Below are positions 42,231-51,456 of a DNA stretch of 64,000 nucleotides, in pieces. This DNA comes from Candidatus Levilactobacillus faecigallinarum. GTDB lineage: Bacteria; Bacillota; Bacilli; Lactobacillales; Lactobacillaceae. Under the pieces are notes generated by a model. That model made no database searches. It was not told where the DNA came from and worked only from the letters and a program-made list of their open reading frames with translations. Numbering within the stretch: position 1 is the stretch's first letter; every line of letters begins with the position of its first letter. The stretch is from positions 1-64,000 of the forward strand of contig DXGJ01000023.1 of the NCBI GenBank assembly GCA_019113985.1. Direction: 5' to 3'. A program made the position numbers and the translations under genes.

Positions 42231-43145
42231 CTATCTCATTTGTTGTTCTTTATGGCTCATGTACAAGTTTGAGCCAACCGCTAAGACTGCAATAATTACA
42301 AACAATACAGTGGCAACGGTAGATGCGTATCCAAGCTCATACGGAGCCGCAAACCCACGATTATAAATGTATTGCACCGTGGATTCAGTCTTGAAGTTAG
42401 GGCCACCACCAGTGGTAACAAAGATTTGGTCAAAGACTTGCATGGAACCCGTTAAGTTCGTTAAGACACAGAATCCAAGTGCTGGAATACATTGTGGAAT
42501 CGTTACGTGGAAGAATTGTTGCATCCGGTTCGCACCATCCATTTCAGCAGACTCATATAAGCTTGGTGAAATGGCTTGAACGGCCGTCAGCATGATAATC
42601 ATGGTAACCCCGAAGCTCTTCCAAACCGTCAAGAAGGCAATTGTAGGCATTGCCCAATGGGCATTTCCAAAGAAGTCTGGTGCCGTCATCCCGATCTTCG
42701 TCAGCATGTGTGGGAATAAGCCAATGTTTGGATCAAGTAACATGTTAAAGACCAACCCAATGGCAGTTAACGAACAAACAACAGGAATGTAGAAGGTTGA
42801 CCGGCAAAACCGGTTAAACCGCGTATTCCGGGATAAGGCCGCCGCACAGAGAACCCCAACCAACACTTGTACTGGCGTTTCAAGTACCGTGAAGTAAACG
42901 GTATGCCAGATAGAGTTAATGGCCCGTGAATCTGAGAAGAAGCGGACAAAGTTGTGTAATCCAACGAATTTCGTTCCATTAAAGAAAATATTAACGTTGA
43001 AGAAACTCATCCCTAGACCGATGACAACCGGGATAAACGCGAAGAGGACCAAGGCAATTATCGAAGGTAAGATAAAGAGATAACCAACGTGACCTGGCTG
43101 ATTCCAATACGTTTTAATCCGGGACCATCTGGATGTATTTTCCAT
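42231..43145 (-). CDS. Sugar ABC transporter permease (MalF type)
   Basis: Permease of 304 aa with six membrane segments and the EAA loop SPSLYESAEMDGANRMQQFFHVTIPQCIPAL. CUT1 family, AraP/LacF-like. It lies after the binding-protein gene, separated by a 16-bp-stem hairpin that could lower its expression relative to the binding protein. Confidence 0.94.
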   Translation of the reverse strand: MENTSRWSRIKTYWNQPGHVGYLFILPSIIALVLFAFIPVVIGLGMSFFNVNIFFNGTKFVGLHNFVRFFSDSRAINSIWHTVYFTVLETPVQVLVGVLCAAALSRNTRFNRFCRSTFYIPVVCSLTAIGLVFNMLLDPNIGLFPHMLTKIGMTAPDFFGNAHWAMPTIAFLTVWKSFGVTMIIMLTAVQAISPSLYESAEMDGANRMQQFFHVTIPQCIPALGFCVLTNLTGSMQVFDQIFVTTGGGPNFKTESTVQYIYNRGFAAPYELGYASTVATVLFVIIAVLAVGSNLYMSHKEQQMR

Positions 43146-43177
43146 AGTAATAACTTCCCTCCAAAATAGTTCGGTAT

Positions 43178-43223
43178 AATTTTATACACTGATAACCAGT
43201 AAGCGGCATCAGTGTATAAAATT
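43178..43223. other. Intercistronic stem-loop between binding protein and permease
   Basis: A perfect 16-bp inverted repeat (AATTTTATACACTGAT and its complement) with a 14-nt loop and no T tract beyond it on the reverse strand. It is therefore more like an mRNA-stabilising or processing hairpin than a terminator. Confidence 0.75.
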
Positions 43224-43259
43224 GGTCAATTCAACTAGATAGACTTAGACGCGATGCGT

Positions 43260-44528
43260 TTAGTCGTCGCCCTTCAGAATCTTATTAATCTTCTGATCGG
43301 CTAACTTCAACTGCGTATTCACATCACTACCCGTAACAACCTTGTTACACATTGGTGTAATGACATTGGTTTGAATATCAGATGCGTGAACGTTACCAGA
43401 CCACATAACCTTTGAGTAGCTAGTTTGCTTAGCTAATTCAGAAATGACTGGATCGTTCTTGATACTCTTGTCAGCAGCAACATCCTTCAAGTAAGGTGCA
43501 CACTTGTTTTCTTGACTCCACTTCATGCTAGTCTTCTTGGTGTTCCAGTACTTAACAAAGGAGTAGATAGCTTTCGTCTTACTGTCGTCAGTACTTGTTG
43601 GAATACCGAAACCAACACCGGCTAACCAAGCTTGCTTCTTACCATTTTTAGTCAAAGATGGGAATTGCGTAACACCGTAGTTAATCTTGTTCTTGATCAT
43701 TCCTTCGTTCAGCCATGGACCACTGACTTCAAGACCCAACTTACCAGCGAACATCAGGTTATCAACGGCAACCCCTTGGGTACTTGGATTACCCAGCTTT
43801 TGAACATACATCATTTGACGGAATTGGTTCAAAACTTTACGGTTAGCAGCATTATTGATGGTTGACTTATTTTCAGCCTTGTTTAAGATAGTCCCACCGT
43901 AAACCAATGACCATTGTGCAAAGTCAGACCAGTAAGTCCCTTGAACACCGTTACCCAGTGCTTTAATCTTCTTGGCGTAGTCCATGTATTGCGAGATAGT
44001 CTTAACTTTACTGTTAGGGTCGATGCCAGCCTTCTTGTAAAGATCCTTGTTCCAGTAGAGATAGTTTCCTTGAACTTGCATTGGGATAAAGTAAGACTTA
44101 CCCTTAATCTTCCCCATGTTGATTGCTGATTGCTGGAAGTTAGACTTGTCAACGCCTTTATAGTTGTAGAAGTTTGACATGTCCTTCATGGTTCCGTTAT
44201 GTACGTAACCAGCCATATCACCATAGTTCATGGCAACAAAGTCAGGAGCCTTCCGTGCCGTAATGGCAGTTGGCAACTTTTCATTGAAGTTGTCCCAACT
44301 CATTTGGTCCATCTTAACCTTAACGTGGTCCTTGTTGGTCTTGTTATATTCCGCAACAATCTTCTTCAGGTTAGTCCCATCAGACGCAGTAAACCCATTC
44401 CAGAAGGTAATGGTCGTCGTCTTGGATGAACTGCTGCTAGCACTCTTATTGCCACATGCGGCAAGGGAAAGCGCTGCCAATCCTGTTAAAGCTAAAACGG
44501 ATAACTTTTTCCAACTATGTTTATTCAT
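43260..44528 (-). CDS. Sugar ABC transporter binding lipoprotein
   Basis: Solute-binding protein of 422 aa with a lipoprotein signal (LSVLALTGLAALSLAAC, Cys as lipid anchor), then the family pattern TTITFWNGFTASDGTNLKKIVAEYNK. CUT1 type for oligosaccharides. It should be tethered outside the membrane and deliver arabino-oligosaccharides to the two permeases. The AraN-like function is inferred from context. Confidence 0.94.
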   Translation of the reverse strand: MNKHSWKKLSVLALTGLAALSLAACGNKSASSSSSKTTTITFWNGFTASDGTNLKKIVAEYNKTNKDHVKVKMDQMSWDNFNEKLPTAITARKAPDFVAMNYGDMAGYVHNGTMKDMSNFYNYKGVDKSNFQQSAINMGKIKGKSYFIPMQVQGNYLYWNKDLYKKAGIDPNSKVKTISQYMDYAKKIKALGNGVQGTYWSDFAQWSLVYGGTILNKAENKSTINNAANRKVLNQFRQMMYVQKLGNPSTQGVAVDNLMFAGKLGLEVSGPWLNEGMIKNKINYGVTQFPSLTKNGKKQAWLAGVGFGIPTSTDDSKTKAIYSFVKYWNTKKTSMKWSQENKCAPYLKDVAADKSIKNDPVISELAKQTSYSKVMWSGNVHASDIQTNVITPMCNKVVTGSDVNTQLKLADQKINKILKGDD

Positions 44529-44550
44529 AATGTTGTTTCTCCCCTTTGAG

Positions 44551-45657
44551 TTATTTAAGAACTAATTCAGTGGTTGGATCAAAGAAATGCACTGTATCTA
44601 AATCTAAACTAGCTGTTTTTTTAGTGCCCGGGGCCTCATGATCGCGGGCATTAACCTTCGCAATATAATTATGTTTATTTACCTTGCAGTAAAGCTGTGA
44701 TTCGTTCCCCAATAATTCAGAAACGACAATTTCACCATTAAGCACCGTATCTGGATGTGCTTCTACGAATGCTTGATCCACGTGAATGTTTTCCGGACGG
44801 ATTCCTAGAATAATCTGCTTACCATCATAACCCGCCTCATCGAGTTTCGTGGCTTGCTCCGGTTTCAGTAGTAAGCTGATTCCGTTATCTGCATCCGTCA
44901 GGTACTTACCGTCAAAGTCTAATGTAAAGAAGTTCATCGGTGGTGCCCCGATAAATCCACCAACGAAGACGTTAGCGGGCTTATCATAAACCTCAGCGGG
45001 CGTTCCAATTTGTTGGACTTTTCCATCCTTCATAATGACAATCCGATCAGCCATGGTCATCGCTTCGGTCTGATCATGGGTCACGTAGATGGTCGTGGTG
45101 TCCAATGAACGGTGCAAACGTGCGATTTCGGTCCGCATGGAGACCCGTAACTTAGCATCCAAGTTAGACAAGGGTTCATCCATTAGGAAGATTGGCGCAT
45201 CCCGCACGATTGCCCGGCCTAAGGCAACCCGTTGACGTTGCCCACCGGACAAGGCACTTGGCCGTTTAGGTAAGAACTCTGTTAATCCTAGAATATCAGC
45301 GGCATGTTTTACCCGCTTGTCAATCTCATCCTTGTCATACTTCCGCATCTTTAATCCAAAAGCCATGTTTTGGTAAACGGTCATATGGGGGTAGAGTGCA
45401 TAGTTTTGGAAAACCATTGCGATATCCCGATCCTTGGGAGCCTTTGTATTGGCAACCTCACCATTGATTTTCAAAGTACCCTTGGTAATTTCCTCCAACC
45501 CTGAAATCATTCGGAGCGTGGTTGACTTCCCACACCCTGACGGTCCAACAAACACGATAAATTCCTTATCCTTAACTTCCAAATTGAAGTCGGTCACGCT
45601 GTATTCGTCGGCGCCATCATACTGCTTATAAATATGTTCTAGCGATACACTTGACAT
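44551..45657 (-). CDS. Sugar ABC transporter ATPase (MsmK/UgpC type)
   Basis: ATPase of 368 aa: Walker A GPSGCGKST, Q-loop FQNYALYPHMTVYQNMAFGL, signature LSGGQRQRVALGRA, Walker B IFLMDEPLSNLDAKLR, switch His in YVTHDQTEAM. A C-terminal TOBE domain follows (LGIRPENIHVD). This type can serve several importers, but here it is in the same operon as its permeases, between GH51 and the binding protein. Confidence 0.95.
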   Translation of the reverse strand: MSSVSLEHIYKQYDGADEYSVTDFNLEVKDKEFIVFVGPSGCGKSTTLRMISGLEEITKGTLKINGEVANTKAPKDRDIAMVFQNYALYPHMTVYQNMAFGLKMRKYDKDEIDKRVKHAADILGLTEFLPKRPSALSGGQRQRVALGRAIVRDAPIFLMDEPLSNLDAKLRVSMRTEIARLHRSLDTTTIYVTHDQTEAMTMADRIVIMKDGKVQQIGTPAEVYDKPANVFVGGFIGAPPMNFFTLDFDGKYLTDADNGISLLLKPEQATKLDEAGYDGKQIILGIRPENIHVDQAFVEAHPDTVLNGEIVVSELLGNESQLYCKVNKHNYIAKVNARDHEAPGTKKTASLDLDTVHFFDPTTELVLK

Positions 45658-45693
45658 GTCTGACCACCTTTTCGCTTATAAATTCAATTGTGC

Positions 45694-47145
45694 CTACTGC
45701 TTCTGAATCTTAATGGTTACCACACTCATCTTCGGCAACTGGAATCGAACTGCTTGGCCTTCAACATGAACCTGGTCAAATGATTTTAGTTGAACTCGCT
45801 CTGGATCATCAAACGTATTATGTGCATTTGCAACATCCTCATGAAGCGTTTGTGCATACGTTGTTTTTCCCAGAGCAGTTGGCATTTCAATCTCAAGGTT
45901 CTCATCAGCCGTTAAACTAGTATTACAGAAAGAAAGAATATATTCATCGTCTTTCTCAGATACCGTGTAGTTAAGGTCACTGCCTTGACTGCAGGCCGCT
46001 GCAATTCGCGTTGCATCTTGATGGAATTGATACATCAGGAAAACAAAGTAGGTTGGGGTTAACAACATCTTTGAACCATCGGTTAAGACCATTGATTGTA
46101 AGACGTTAACCATCTGTGCAATGTTAGCCATGTGGACTCGATCAGCATGCTTGTAGAAGATGTTTAAGGTCGTCGCAGCAACCATCGCATCTCGCAACGT
46201 ATTTTGTTGGTATAAGAATGCTGGATTCGTACCCGCTTGTTCCTTCAGCCAAGATCCCCATTCATCAACGATTAAGTCGACATGATGTTCTGGGTCGTAC
46301 CGATCCATTCGAATGGCATGTTCATGAATTAAGTAGTCCATCTTCTTTGCACTATTAAGCAGCGATTGCCATTCTTCGTCACTGAAGTCAACTGCATCCC
46401 CCTTGTGTTCCCACAAGTCCGTCAACGCATAATGATGTAAACTAAGTCCATTCATATAAGGGGCTGCACTTTCCATGACAACGTTTGTCCAATTAAAGTC
46501 ATCAATATTTGGACCACACGCAATTTTATAAATTGGCTCCTTACCGTACTGTCGAACAAACGTCTGAAATTGTCGATAAAGGTCTGCATAGTATTCGGGC
46601 CGCATATTACCGCCGCCACCCCAGGTTTCATTCCCAATTCCTAAGAACTTTACATCCCAAGGTTCTGGGTGACCATTTTCAGCACGCAGGTTTGCCATTG
46701 TCGAATCGCCAGACGCCGTCATGTACTCAACCCAATCAGCCATCTCTTGAACCGTTCCGCTACCGACGTTGCAATTTATGTAGGCCTCACTACCTAGTTG
46801 TTGGCAAAGTTCGAAAAACTCGTGGGTTCCAAACGAATTGTCTTCAGTCGTGCCGCCCCAGTTATTATTAACAATTTTACGACGATTAGCAGGATCACCA
46901 ATTCCATCGCGCCAGTGGTATTCATCGGCGAAACAGCCTCCCGGCCAACGAAGTACCGGAACGTGAAGTTTCTTTAAGGCATCAATAACATCTGAACGTA
47001 AACCATTTACATTCGGAATATCACTATCTTTACCGACCCATAAGCCTTCGTAAATCCCTCGACCCAAATGTTCGGAAAATTGGCCTTGAAGGTACTTACT
47101 TAATTGAACTGGCTTTTGTGCATCAGTTTTAAGATTAATCTTCAT
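45694..47145 (-). CDS. GH51 alpha-L-arabinofuranosidase (copy 3)
   Basis: Enzyme of 483 aa with acid/base E173 (FLGIGNETWGGGGNMR) and nucleophile E295 (LIVDEWGSWL). LRWPGGCFADEYHWRDGIG and the W-rich loop NNNWGGTTEDNSFG set it apart from copies 1 and 2; it resembles the Thermobacillus/Bacteroides-type GH51 group. First gene of the ABC operon, so likely specific for the ABC cargo. AAGGAGG precedes the ATG at 47145. Confidence 0.95.
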   Translation of the reverse strand: MKINLKTDAQKPVQLSKYLQGQFSEHLGRGIYEGLWVGKDSDIPNVNGLRSDVIDALKKLHVPVLRWPGGCFADEYHWRDGIGDPANRRKIVNNNWGGTTEDNSFGTHEFFELCQQLGSEAYINCNVGSGTVQEMADWVEYMTASGDSTMANLRAENGHPEPWDVKFLGIGNETWGGGGNMRPEYYADLYRQFQTFVRQYGKEPIYKIACGPNIDDFNWTNVVMESAAPYMNGLSLHHYALTDLWEHKGDAVDFSDEEWQSLLNSAKKMDYLIHEHAIRMDRYDPEHHVDLIVDEWGSWLKEQAGTNPAFLYQQNTLRDAMVAATTLNIFYKHADRVHMANIAQMVNVLQSMVLTDGSKMLLTPTYFVFLMYQFHQDATRIAAACSQGSDLNYTVSEKDDEYILSFCNTSLTADENLEIEMPTALGKTTYAQTLHEDVANAHNTFDDPERVQLKSFDQVHVEGQAVRFQLPKMSVVTIKIQKQ

Positions 47146-47176
47146 GTTGTTCCTCCTTAGTTGCTTACTTAACAAT

Positions 47177-47209
47177 ATCTAAGATAGCGCTTACATTAAC
47201 ATTCGTCAA
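47177..47209 (-). promoter_or_regulatory. Promoter and cre of the GH51-ABC operon
   Basis: TTGACG, a 17-nt spacer and TATCTT on the reverse strand (47181-47209). The cre-like TGTAAGCGCTATCT (47182-47195) overlaps the -10 box. CGCTATCTTAGAT (47177-47189) is shared exactly with the GPH promoter. The rest of the 300 bp up to the recQ terminator is A/T-rich and holds no gene. Confidence 0.72.
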
Positions 47210-47445
47210 TAGCATTTTGGTTACTTTTTGAGTTTTTTGGGGCTAATATTAACCTAAATACAGTCTATTGGCGATTATAATCCGTCATTTCCGATTAAAG
47301 ATAACATATTCGTTATTTTTGAAGCAACTCATATAGATTGATGTTGTCGTTAAAAGCTATTAGTAAATCAATAAAAAGGTAAACGCAGTTTTAACATTGT
47401 GATTTTGTTAACAATGAATAAAACCATATATCCGCCTATAAATTC

Positions 47446-47488
47446 AAAAAAAGTTTCAGATACAAGCAACATATCTGAAACTTTTTTT
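47446..47488. terminator. Bidirectional terminator after recQ
   Basis: AAAAAAAGTTTCAGATA and its exact complement around a 9-nt loop, with T runs on both strands. Confidence 0.93.
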
Positions 47489-47514
47489 AATGTATTGTTC
47501 GTAAAACCTTATAC

Positions 47515-49284
47515 TTAATCTTTATTCTCGAGAATAACGTTCATAAACGCCTCGCCATATTTCTCCAATTTACTCTGGCCCACACCCTTAACTTCTAGGA
47601 ATTCAGCTTCAGTCGTGGGTTGATCGGCGCTCATCTCATGTAACGCCTTATCGGAAAAGATGACGAACGGTGGCACGTGTTGTTCCTCAGCAAGTTGCCG
47701 GCGTAATTCACGCAATTGACCAAATAAAGCATCGTCTTCCGGTGCCAAGCGCGCCGCTTTGCGGGCCATTTTCCGAAAAACCTGTTGCTCACCCTTTAAC
47801 ACGGTCACGCCCAAGGACGTCACCTGTAAGGTCGGGTATTGCCCCCCGACGGCCTGTAAATAGCCGGTCGCCGTCAAGAAGTCGATCAACTCCCCCACAC
47901 TCTTCTGGCGCTGGTTGCGCATAATTCCATAGGTTGGTAGCTGGTCCAGTTGCTGGTCCAATACCCGCTTGTTATGGGCACCCGTCAGAACCTGGGCCAC
48001 AATGCCCTTCCCGAACCGCGCCCGCAGACGAACCACACAGGACAGCACCTTCTGCACATCCGTAGTAATATCCTGGGCCTCCCGGTCATCGCGACAGTTA
48101 CTGCATCGCCCACAGGGATCCGATTGCTCCCCGAAGTAGGTCAAAATGAACTGCTGCAAGCACCCCTGCGTATTGGCGTACTGGTTCATCACCTGAAGCT
48201 TATGGTAGGCATGTTGCTTGTGTTGCTCGTCCATTTCCGATTGATCAATAAAAAAGTGCTGAATCTGTAAGTCCTGCGACCGATATAACAGGATGGCCTC
48301 ACTGGGCAACCCATCCCGACCGGCCCGACCAGCCTCCTGATAATAGGCCTCCAACGTCCCCGGGACCTGCGCGTGAATCACGAATCGCACGTTGCTCTTG
48401 TCGATGCCCATCCCAAAGGCGTTGGTCGCAACCATTACCTGAACCCGGTCATATAGGAAGTCTTCTTGGTTCTGGCGTCGTTCCTCATCGGGTAACCCGG
48501 CATGGTAAGGCGCCGCATTGATATGATGCTTAGTCAGTAACGTGGTCAGCCGGGTGACCTCCTTACGGGTACTGGCGTAAATGATGCCCGACGCATCGGC
48601 GTTGACCTTTAGGTAGTCCAAGATGTACCGGTCGGTGTCCTGGTCCTTAACTACCGCCAAGTTCAGGTTATCTCGGGCGAAACCAGTATTGACTTCGTCA
48701 TCAGCGGGAATCTGGAGCCGTTCACGAATATCACTGGCGACTTGTTGGGTCGCTGTCGCCGTTAGTGCTAACACCCGCGGGTGCGTGGGCAACTGTTCGA
48801 TGGCGGTGCTTAATTCGAGGTAGCTCGGACGAAAGTCATGCCCCCACTGCGAAATACAGTGCGCTTCATCAACCGCCAATAGGTCAATGGGCAATCGTCC
48901 CAACGCCGTCAAGAAGGCCCCAGAATCCAGCCGCTCAGGGGCCACGTAGAGTAGCTTATAATCCCCTTGGTGTAAGCCCGCCAACCGATCCTGGATCTCG
49001 GGCCACTCCAAGGTACTGTTGATGTAGGTCGCTGGAATCCCACTGTCGTTCAGGGCATCGACCTGGTCCTTCATTAAGGAGATCAAGGGCGAGACCACGA
49101 CTGTGATACCATCAAAAAGTAATGCCGGAATCTGATAACACAGGGACTTCCCTCCACCGGTCGGCATAATCGCCAGCGTGTTGTCTCCCGCCATGACGTG
49201 TTCAATTACGGTGCGCTGACCGGGACGAAAATCATCGTACCCAAAGGTCGTTTTTAAGACCTGTTGTGCCGCCGTTAAGTCCAT
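47515..49284 (-). CDS. recQ: ATP-dependent DNA helicase RecQ
   Basis: 3'-5' DNA helicase of 589 aa, of normal RecQ length. Helicase motifs I (MPTGGGKSLCYQIPAL), II (VDEAHCISQWGHDFRP), V and VI (VATNAFGMGIDKSNVRFVIHAQVP, YQEAGRAGRDG) are intact. The zinc motif of the RQC domain (CLQQFILTYFGEQSDPCGRCSNC) and a C-terminal HRDC domain (about 510-585, ending QSKLEKYGEAFMNVI) follow. AAGGAG precedes the ATG. A single gene, unrelated to the sugar islands around it. Confidence 0.97.
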   Translation of the reverse strand: MDLTAAQQVLKTTFGYDDFRPGQRTVIEHVMAGDNTLAIMPTGGGKSLCYQIPALLFDGITVVVSPLISLMKDQVDALNDSGIPATYINSTLEWPEIQDRLAGLHQGDYKLLYVAPERLDSGAFLTALGRLPIDLLAVDEAHCISQWGHDFRPSYLELSTAIEQLPTHPRVLALTATATQQVASDIRERLQIPADDEVNTGFARDNLNLAVVKDQDTDRYILDYLKVNADASGIIYASTRKEVTRLTTLLTKHHINAAPYHAGLPDEERRQNQEDFLYDRVQVMVATNAFGMGIDKSNVRFVIHAQVPGTLEAYYQEAGRAGRDGLPSEAILLYRSQDLQIQHFFIDQSEMDEQHKQHAYHKLQVMNQYANTQGCLQQFILTYFGEQSDPCGRCSNCRDDREAQDITTDVQKVLSCVVRLRARFGKGIVAQVLTGAHNKRVLDQQLDQLPTYGIMRNQRQKSVGELIDFLTATGYLQAVGGQYPTLQVTSLGVTVLKGEQQVFRKMARKAARLAPEDDALFGQLRELRRQLAEEQHVPPFVIFSDKALHEMSADQPTTEAEFLEVKGVGQSKLEKYGEAFMNVILENKD

Positions 49285-49551
49285 CTGACTAATCTCCTTC
49301 TCTAAAAGTTCAATGCCTCTATTTTACCGGCAATGGACAGGGAGCACAACCGAACACCCCTTCTCACCGTAGCCGACGGTCATTTTGCTGTGGCTCCCTC
49401 GTTACAGGGTCGTGTATCTGTTAACATTCTATCGATAAACGAACAATCTCCAACTGTCTCAGACATCCTAACTTCCGTGTCATCGCTGATATTAATAGTC
49501 CTAACTAGTTAACTGATGGTGATGGTTGTGAAAATTTTATTGTGAAAAAGA

Positions 49552-49580
49552 TTGCAATGTGTCATTGATTTCCGTATACT
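49552..49580 (+). promoter_or_regulatory. Promoter of the first SDR gene
   Basis: TTGCAA, a 17-nt spacer and TATACT. The upstream TGAAAAAGATTGCA sits where the second SDR gene has a cre but lacks the central CG, so CcpA binding is unlikely. Between 49285 and 49551 I see no gene. Confidence 0.7.
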
Positions 49581-49632
49581 TATTATTTGTAAAGAGATAA
49601 CTTAACGGTTTCAAGAAAGGGAGTTTCTGAAG

Positions 49633-50421
49633 ATGAGTGAAGAAAAACGCGTTGCAGTTGTTACCGGTTCTGGCCGGGGAATTGGTAAAGGAATCGCCGA
49701 ACAATTAGCCAAGGATGGTTATAGCCTGGTCATCGCCGACTTCGACGCGACGACCGCTGCCGCCACTGCCGCCGAACTCAAGGACAACGGTTTCGACGCC
49801 GTTAGCATTGCCGGTGACGTTTCCGACCCAGAAGCTCACAAGGCCTTCGTCCAGGCTGCCGTTGATAACTTCGGCCGTCTAGACACCTACGTTAACAATG
49901 CCGGGATCGCCCAAATCAAGATGCTGCAAGACGAAACGCCAGAAGATATGCAAAAAATCTTTAGCGTCAACGTCTTCGGTGACCTTTACGGGATTCAGGC
50001 AGCTACCGCACAATTCGAAAAACAAGACGACGGTGACAAGATTCGGAAGATTATCAACGCCTCCAGTATTGCCGGCCACGTGGCCTTTGACCTCTTGGGT
50101 GCCTACTCCGCAACCAAGTTTGCCGTTCGGGGCTTGACCCAAGCTGCTGCCAAGGAACTTGGTAAGAAGCACATCACGGTTAACGCCTACTGCCCCGGCA
50201 TCGTGGGGACCAGCATGTGGAGCCTGATCGACGAAGAGATGGTCAAGCAACTCGGCGGGACTAAGGGTGAATACCTGAAGAAGTACTCCGAATCCATCAC
50301 CTTGGGTCGGGTTGAAACGCCTGAAGACGTGGCCAACTACGTTTCCTTCTTGGGCTCAACCAAGTCTGACTACATGACCGGTCAATCCGTTCAGATTGAC
50401 GGTGGGATTCAATTTATCTAA
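49633..50421 (+). CDS. budC: Diacetyl/acetoin reductase (SDR), copy 1
   Basis: Short-chain dehydrogenase of 262 aa. NAD(P) site [10 protein letters not shown] (residues 11-20), NNAG in [10 protein letters not shown], catalytic Ser in NASSIAGH and Y-x3-K in YSATKFA. It closely resembles (S)-acetoin-forming diacetyl reductases / meso-2,3-butanediol dehydrogenases, which reoxidise NADH by reducing diacetyl or acetoin. GGGAG precedes the ATG. A near copy follows 183 bp later, with about 24 differences in 262 residues. Confidence 0.9.
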   Translation: MSEEKRVAVVTGSGRGIGKGIAEQLAKDGYSLVIADFDATTAAATAAELKDNGFDAVSIAGDVSDPEAHKAFVQAAVDNFGRLDTYVNNAGIAQIKMLQDETPEDMQKIFSVNVFGDLYGIQAATAQFEKQDDGDKIRKIINASSIAGHVAFDLLGAYSATKFAVRGLTQAAAKELGKKHITVNAYCPGIVGTSMWSLIDEEMVKQLGGTKGEYLKKYSESITLGRVETPEDVANYVSFLGSTKSDYMTGQSVQIDGGIQFI

Positions 50422-50431
50422 TAGTTCTAAT

Positions 50432-50464
50432 GGCGTTCGACATACCCTGTTGAACGTCTTTTTT
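50432..50464 (+). terminator. Terminator between the two SDR genes
   Basis: GGCGTTCGAC, short loop, GTTGAACGTC and six T, so the copies are separate transcription units. Confidence 0.85.
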
Positions 50465-50518
50465 AATCCCAATAGAACGCCGATATGCAACTATTTAAGC
50501 GACATAGGTAATTGACGT

Positions 50519-50557
50519 TGTAAACGCTTGCAAATACAATCGTTCGTCCAGTATACT
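50519..50557 (+). promoter_or_regulatory. Promoter and cre of the second SDR gene
   Basis: TTGCAA, an 18-nt spacer and TATACT (50528-50557), with a full-consensus cre TGTAAACGCTTGCA (50519-50532) over the -35 box. CcpA control is expected here, unlike for copy 1. Confidence 0.78.
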
Positions 50558-50604
50558 TAGCTTGTTGTTGGTTAACTTAGGTTTGTGAAGGGAGTTTTTC
50601 TGAT

Positions 50605-51393
50605 ATGAGTGAAGCAAAACGTGTCGCTGTCGTTACTGGATCTGGTCGTGGAATTGGTAAGGGTATCGCGGAACGATTAGCTAAGGACGGTTATGCCGTT
50701 GTCATTGCGGACTTTGATCCAAAGACAGCCGCCGCAACCGCAGAAGAACTAAAGAGCAATGGCTTCGAAGCCGTTAGTGTCGAGGGCGACGTTTCCGACC
50801 CGGAAGCCCACAAACGGTTTGTTCAGGCCGCTGTCGATAACTTCGGCCGGTTAGATACTTACGTGAACAACGCTGGAATCGCCCAAATCAAGTTACTCCA
50901 AGACGAAACCCCAGAAGATATGGAAAAAATTTTTGGAATTAACGTCTACGGTGACCTCTACGGGATTCAAGCCGCAACTGCTCAATTTGAGAAGCAAGAC
51001 GATGGTGACTTGATTCGAAAGATTATCAACGCTTCCAGTATTGCCGGCCACATCGCCTTCGACCTCTTAGGTGCCTACTCCGCAACCAAGTTTGCCGTTC
51101 GAGGCTTGACCCAAGCTGCCGCAAAGGAACTCGGTAAGAAGCACATTACCGTTAACGCCTATTGCCCCGGCATCGTCGGGACCAGCATGTGGAGCCTGAT
51201 CGATGAAGAAATGGTTAAGCAACTCGGCGGAACCAAGGGTGAGTACCTCAAGAAGTACTCCGAATCCATTACTTTAGGCCGGGTTCAAACGCCTGAAGAT
51301 GTCGCCAACTACGTCTCCTACTTAGGCTCCCACGACTCCGACTACATGACCGGTCAAGCCGTTCAGATCGATGGTGGGATTCAATTTATCTAG
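50605..51393 (+). CDS. Diacetyl/acetoin reductase (SDR), copy 2
   Basis: Tandem duplicate of the gene before it, same length (262 aa) and about 91 percent identical. The catalytic and cofactor motifs are the same ([26 protein letters not shown]). Residues from about 150 to 225 are unchanged. Differences cluster in the N-terminal third ([28 protein letters not shown]) and the last 30 residues. It has its own promoter and terminator. It may have the same substrate under different regulation. Confidence 0.9.
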   Translation: MSEAKRVAVVTGSGRGIGKGIAERLAKDGYAVVIADFDPKTAAATAEELKSNGFEAVSVEGDVSDPEAHKRFVQAAVDNFGRLDTYVNNAGIAQIKLLQDETPEDMEKIFGINVYGDLYGIQAATAQFEKQDDGDLIRKIINASSIAGHIAFDLLGAYSATKFAVRGLTQAAAKELGKKHITVNAYCPGIVGTSMWSLIDEEMVKQLGGTKGEYLKKYSESITLGRVQTPEDVANYVSYLGSHDSDYMTGQAVQIDGGIQFI

Positions 51394-51418
51394 ACTTATT
51401 TCCCTGCGATAACGTAAA

Positions 51419-51453
51419 GCACCGCTCGTCATCTCCGACGAACGGTGTTTTTT
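51419..51453. terminator. Terminator between SDR copy 2 and the CoA-disulfide reductase
   Basis: AGCACCGCTCGTC and GACGAACGGTGTT with six T on the forward strand, between convergent genes. Confidence 0.88.
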
Positions 51454-51456
51454 GCG

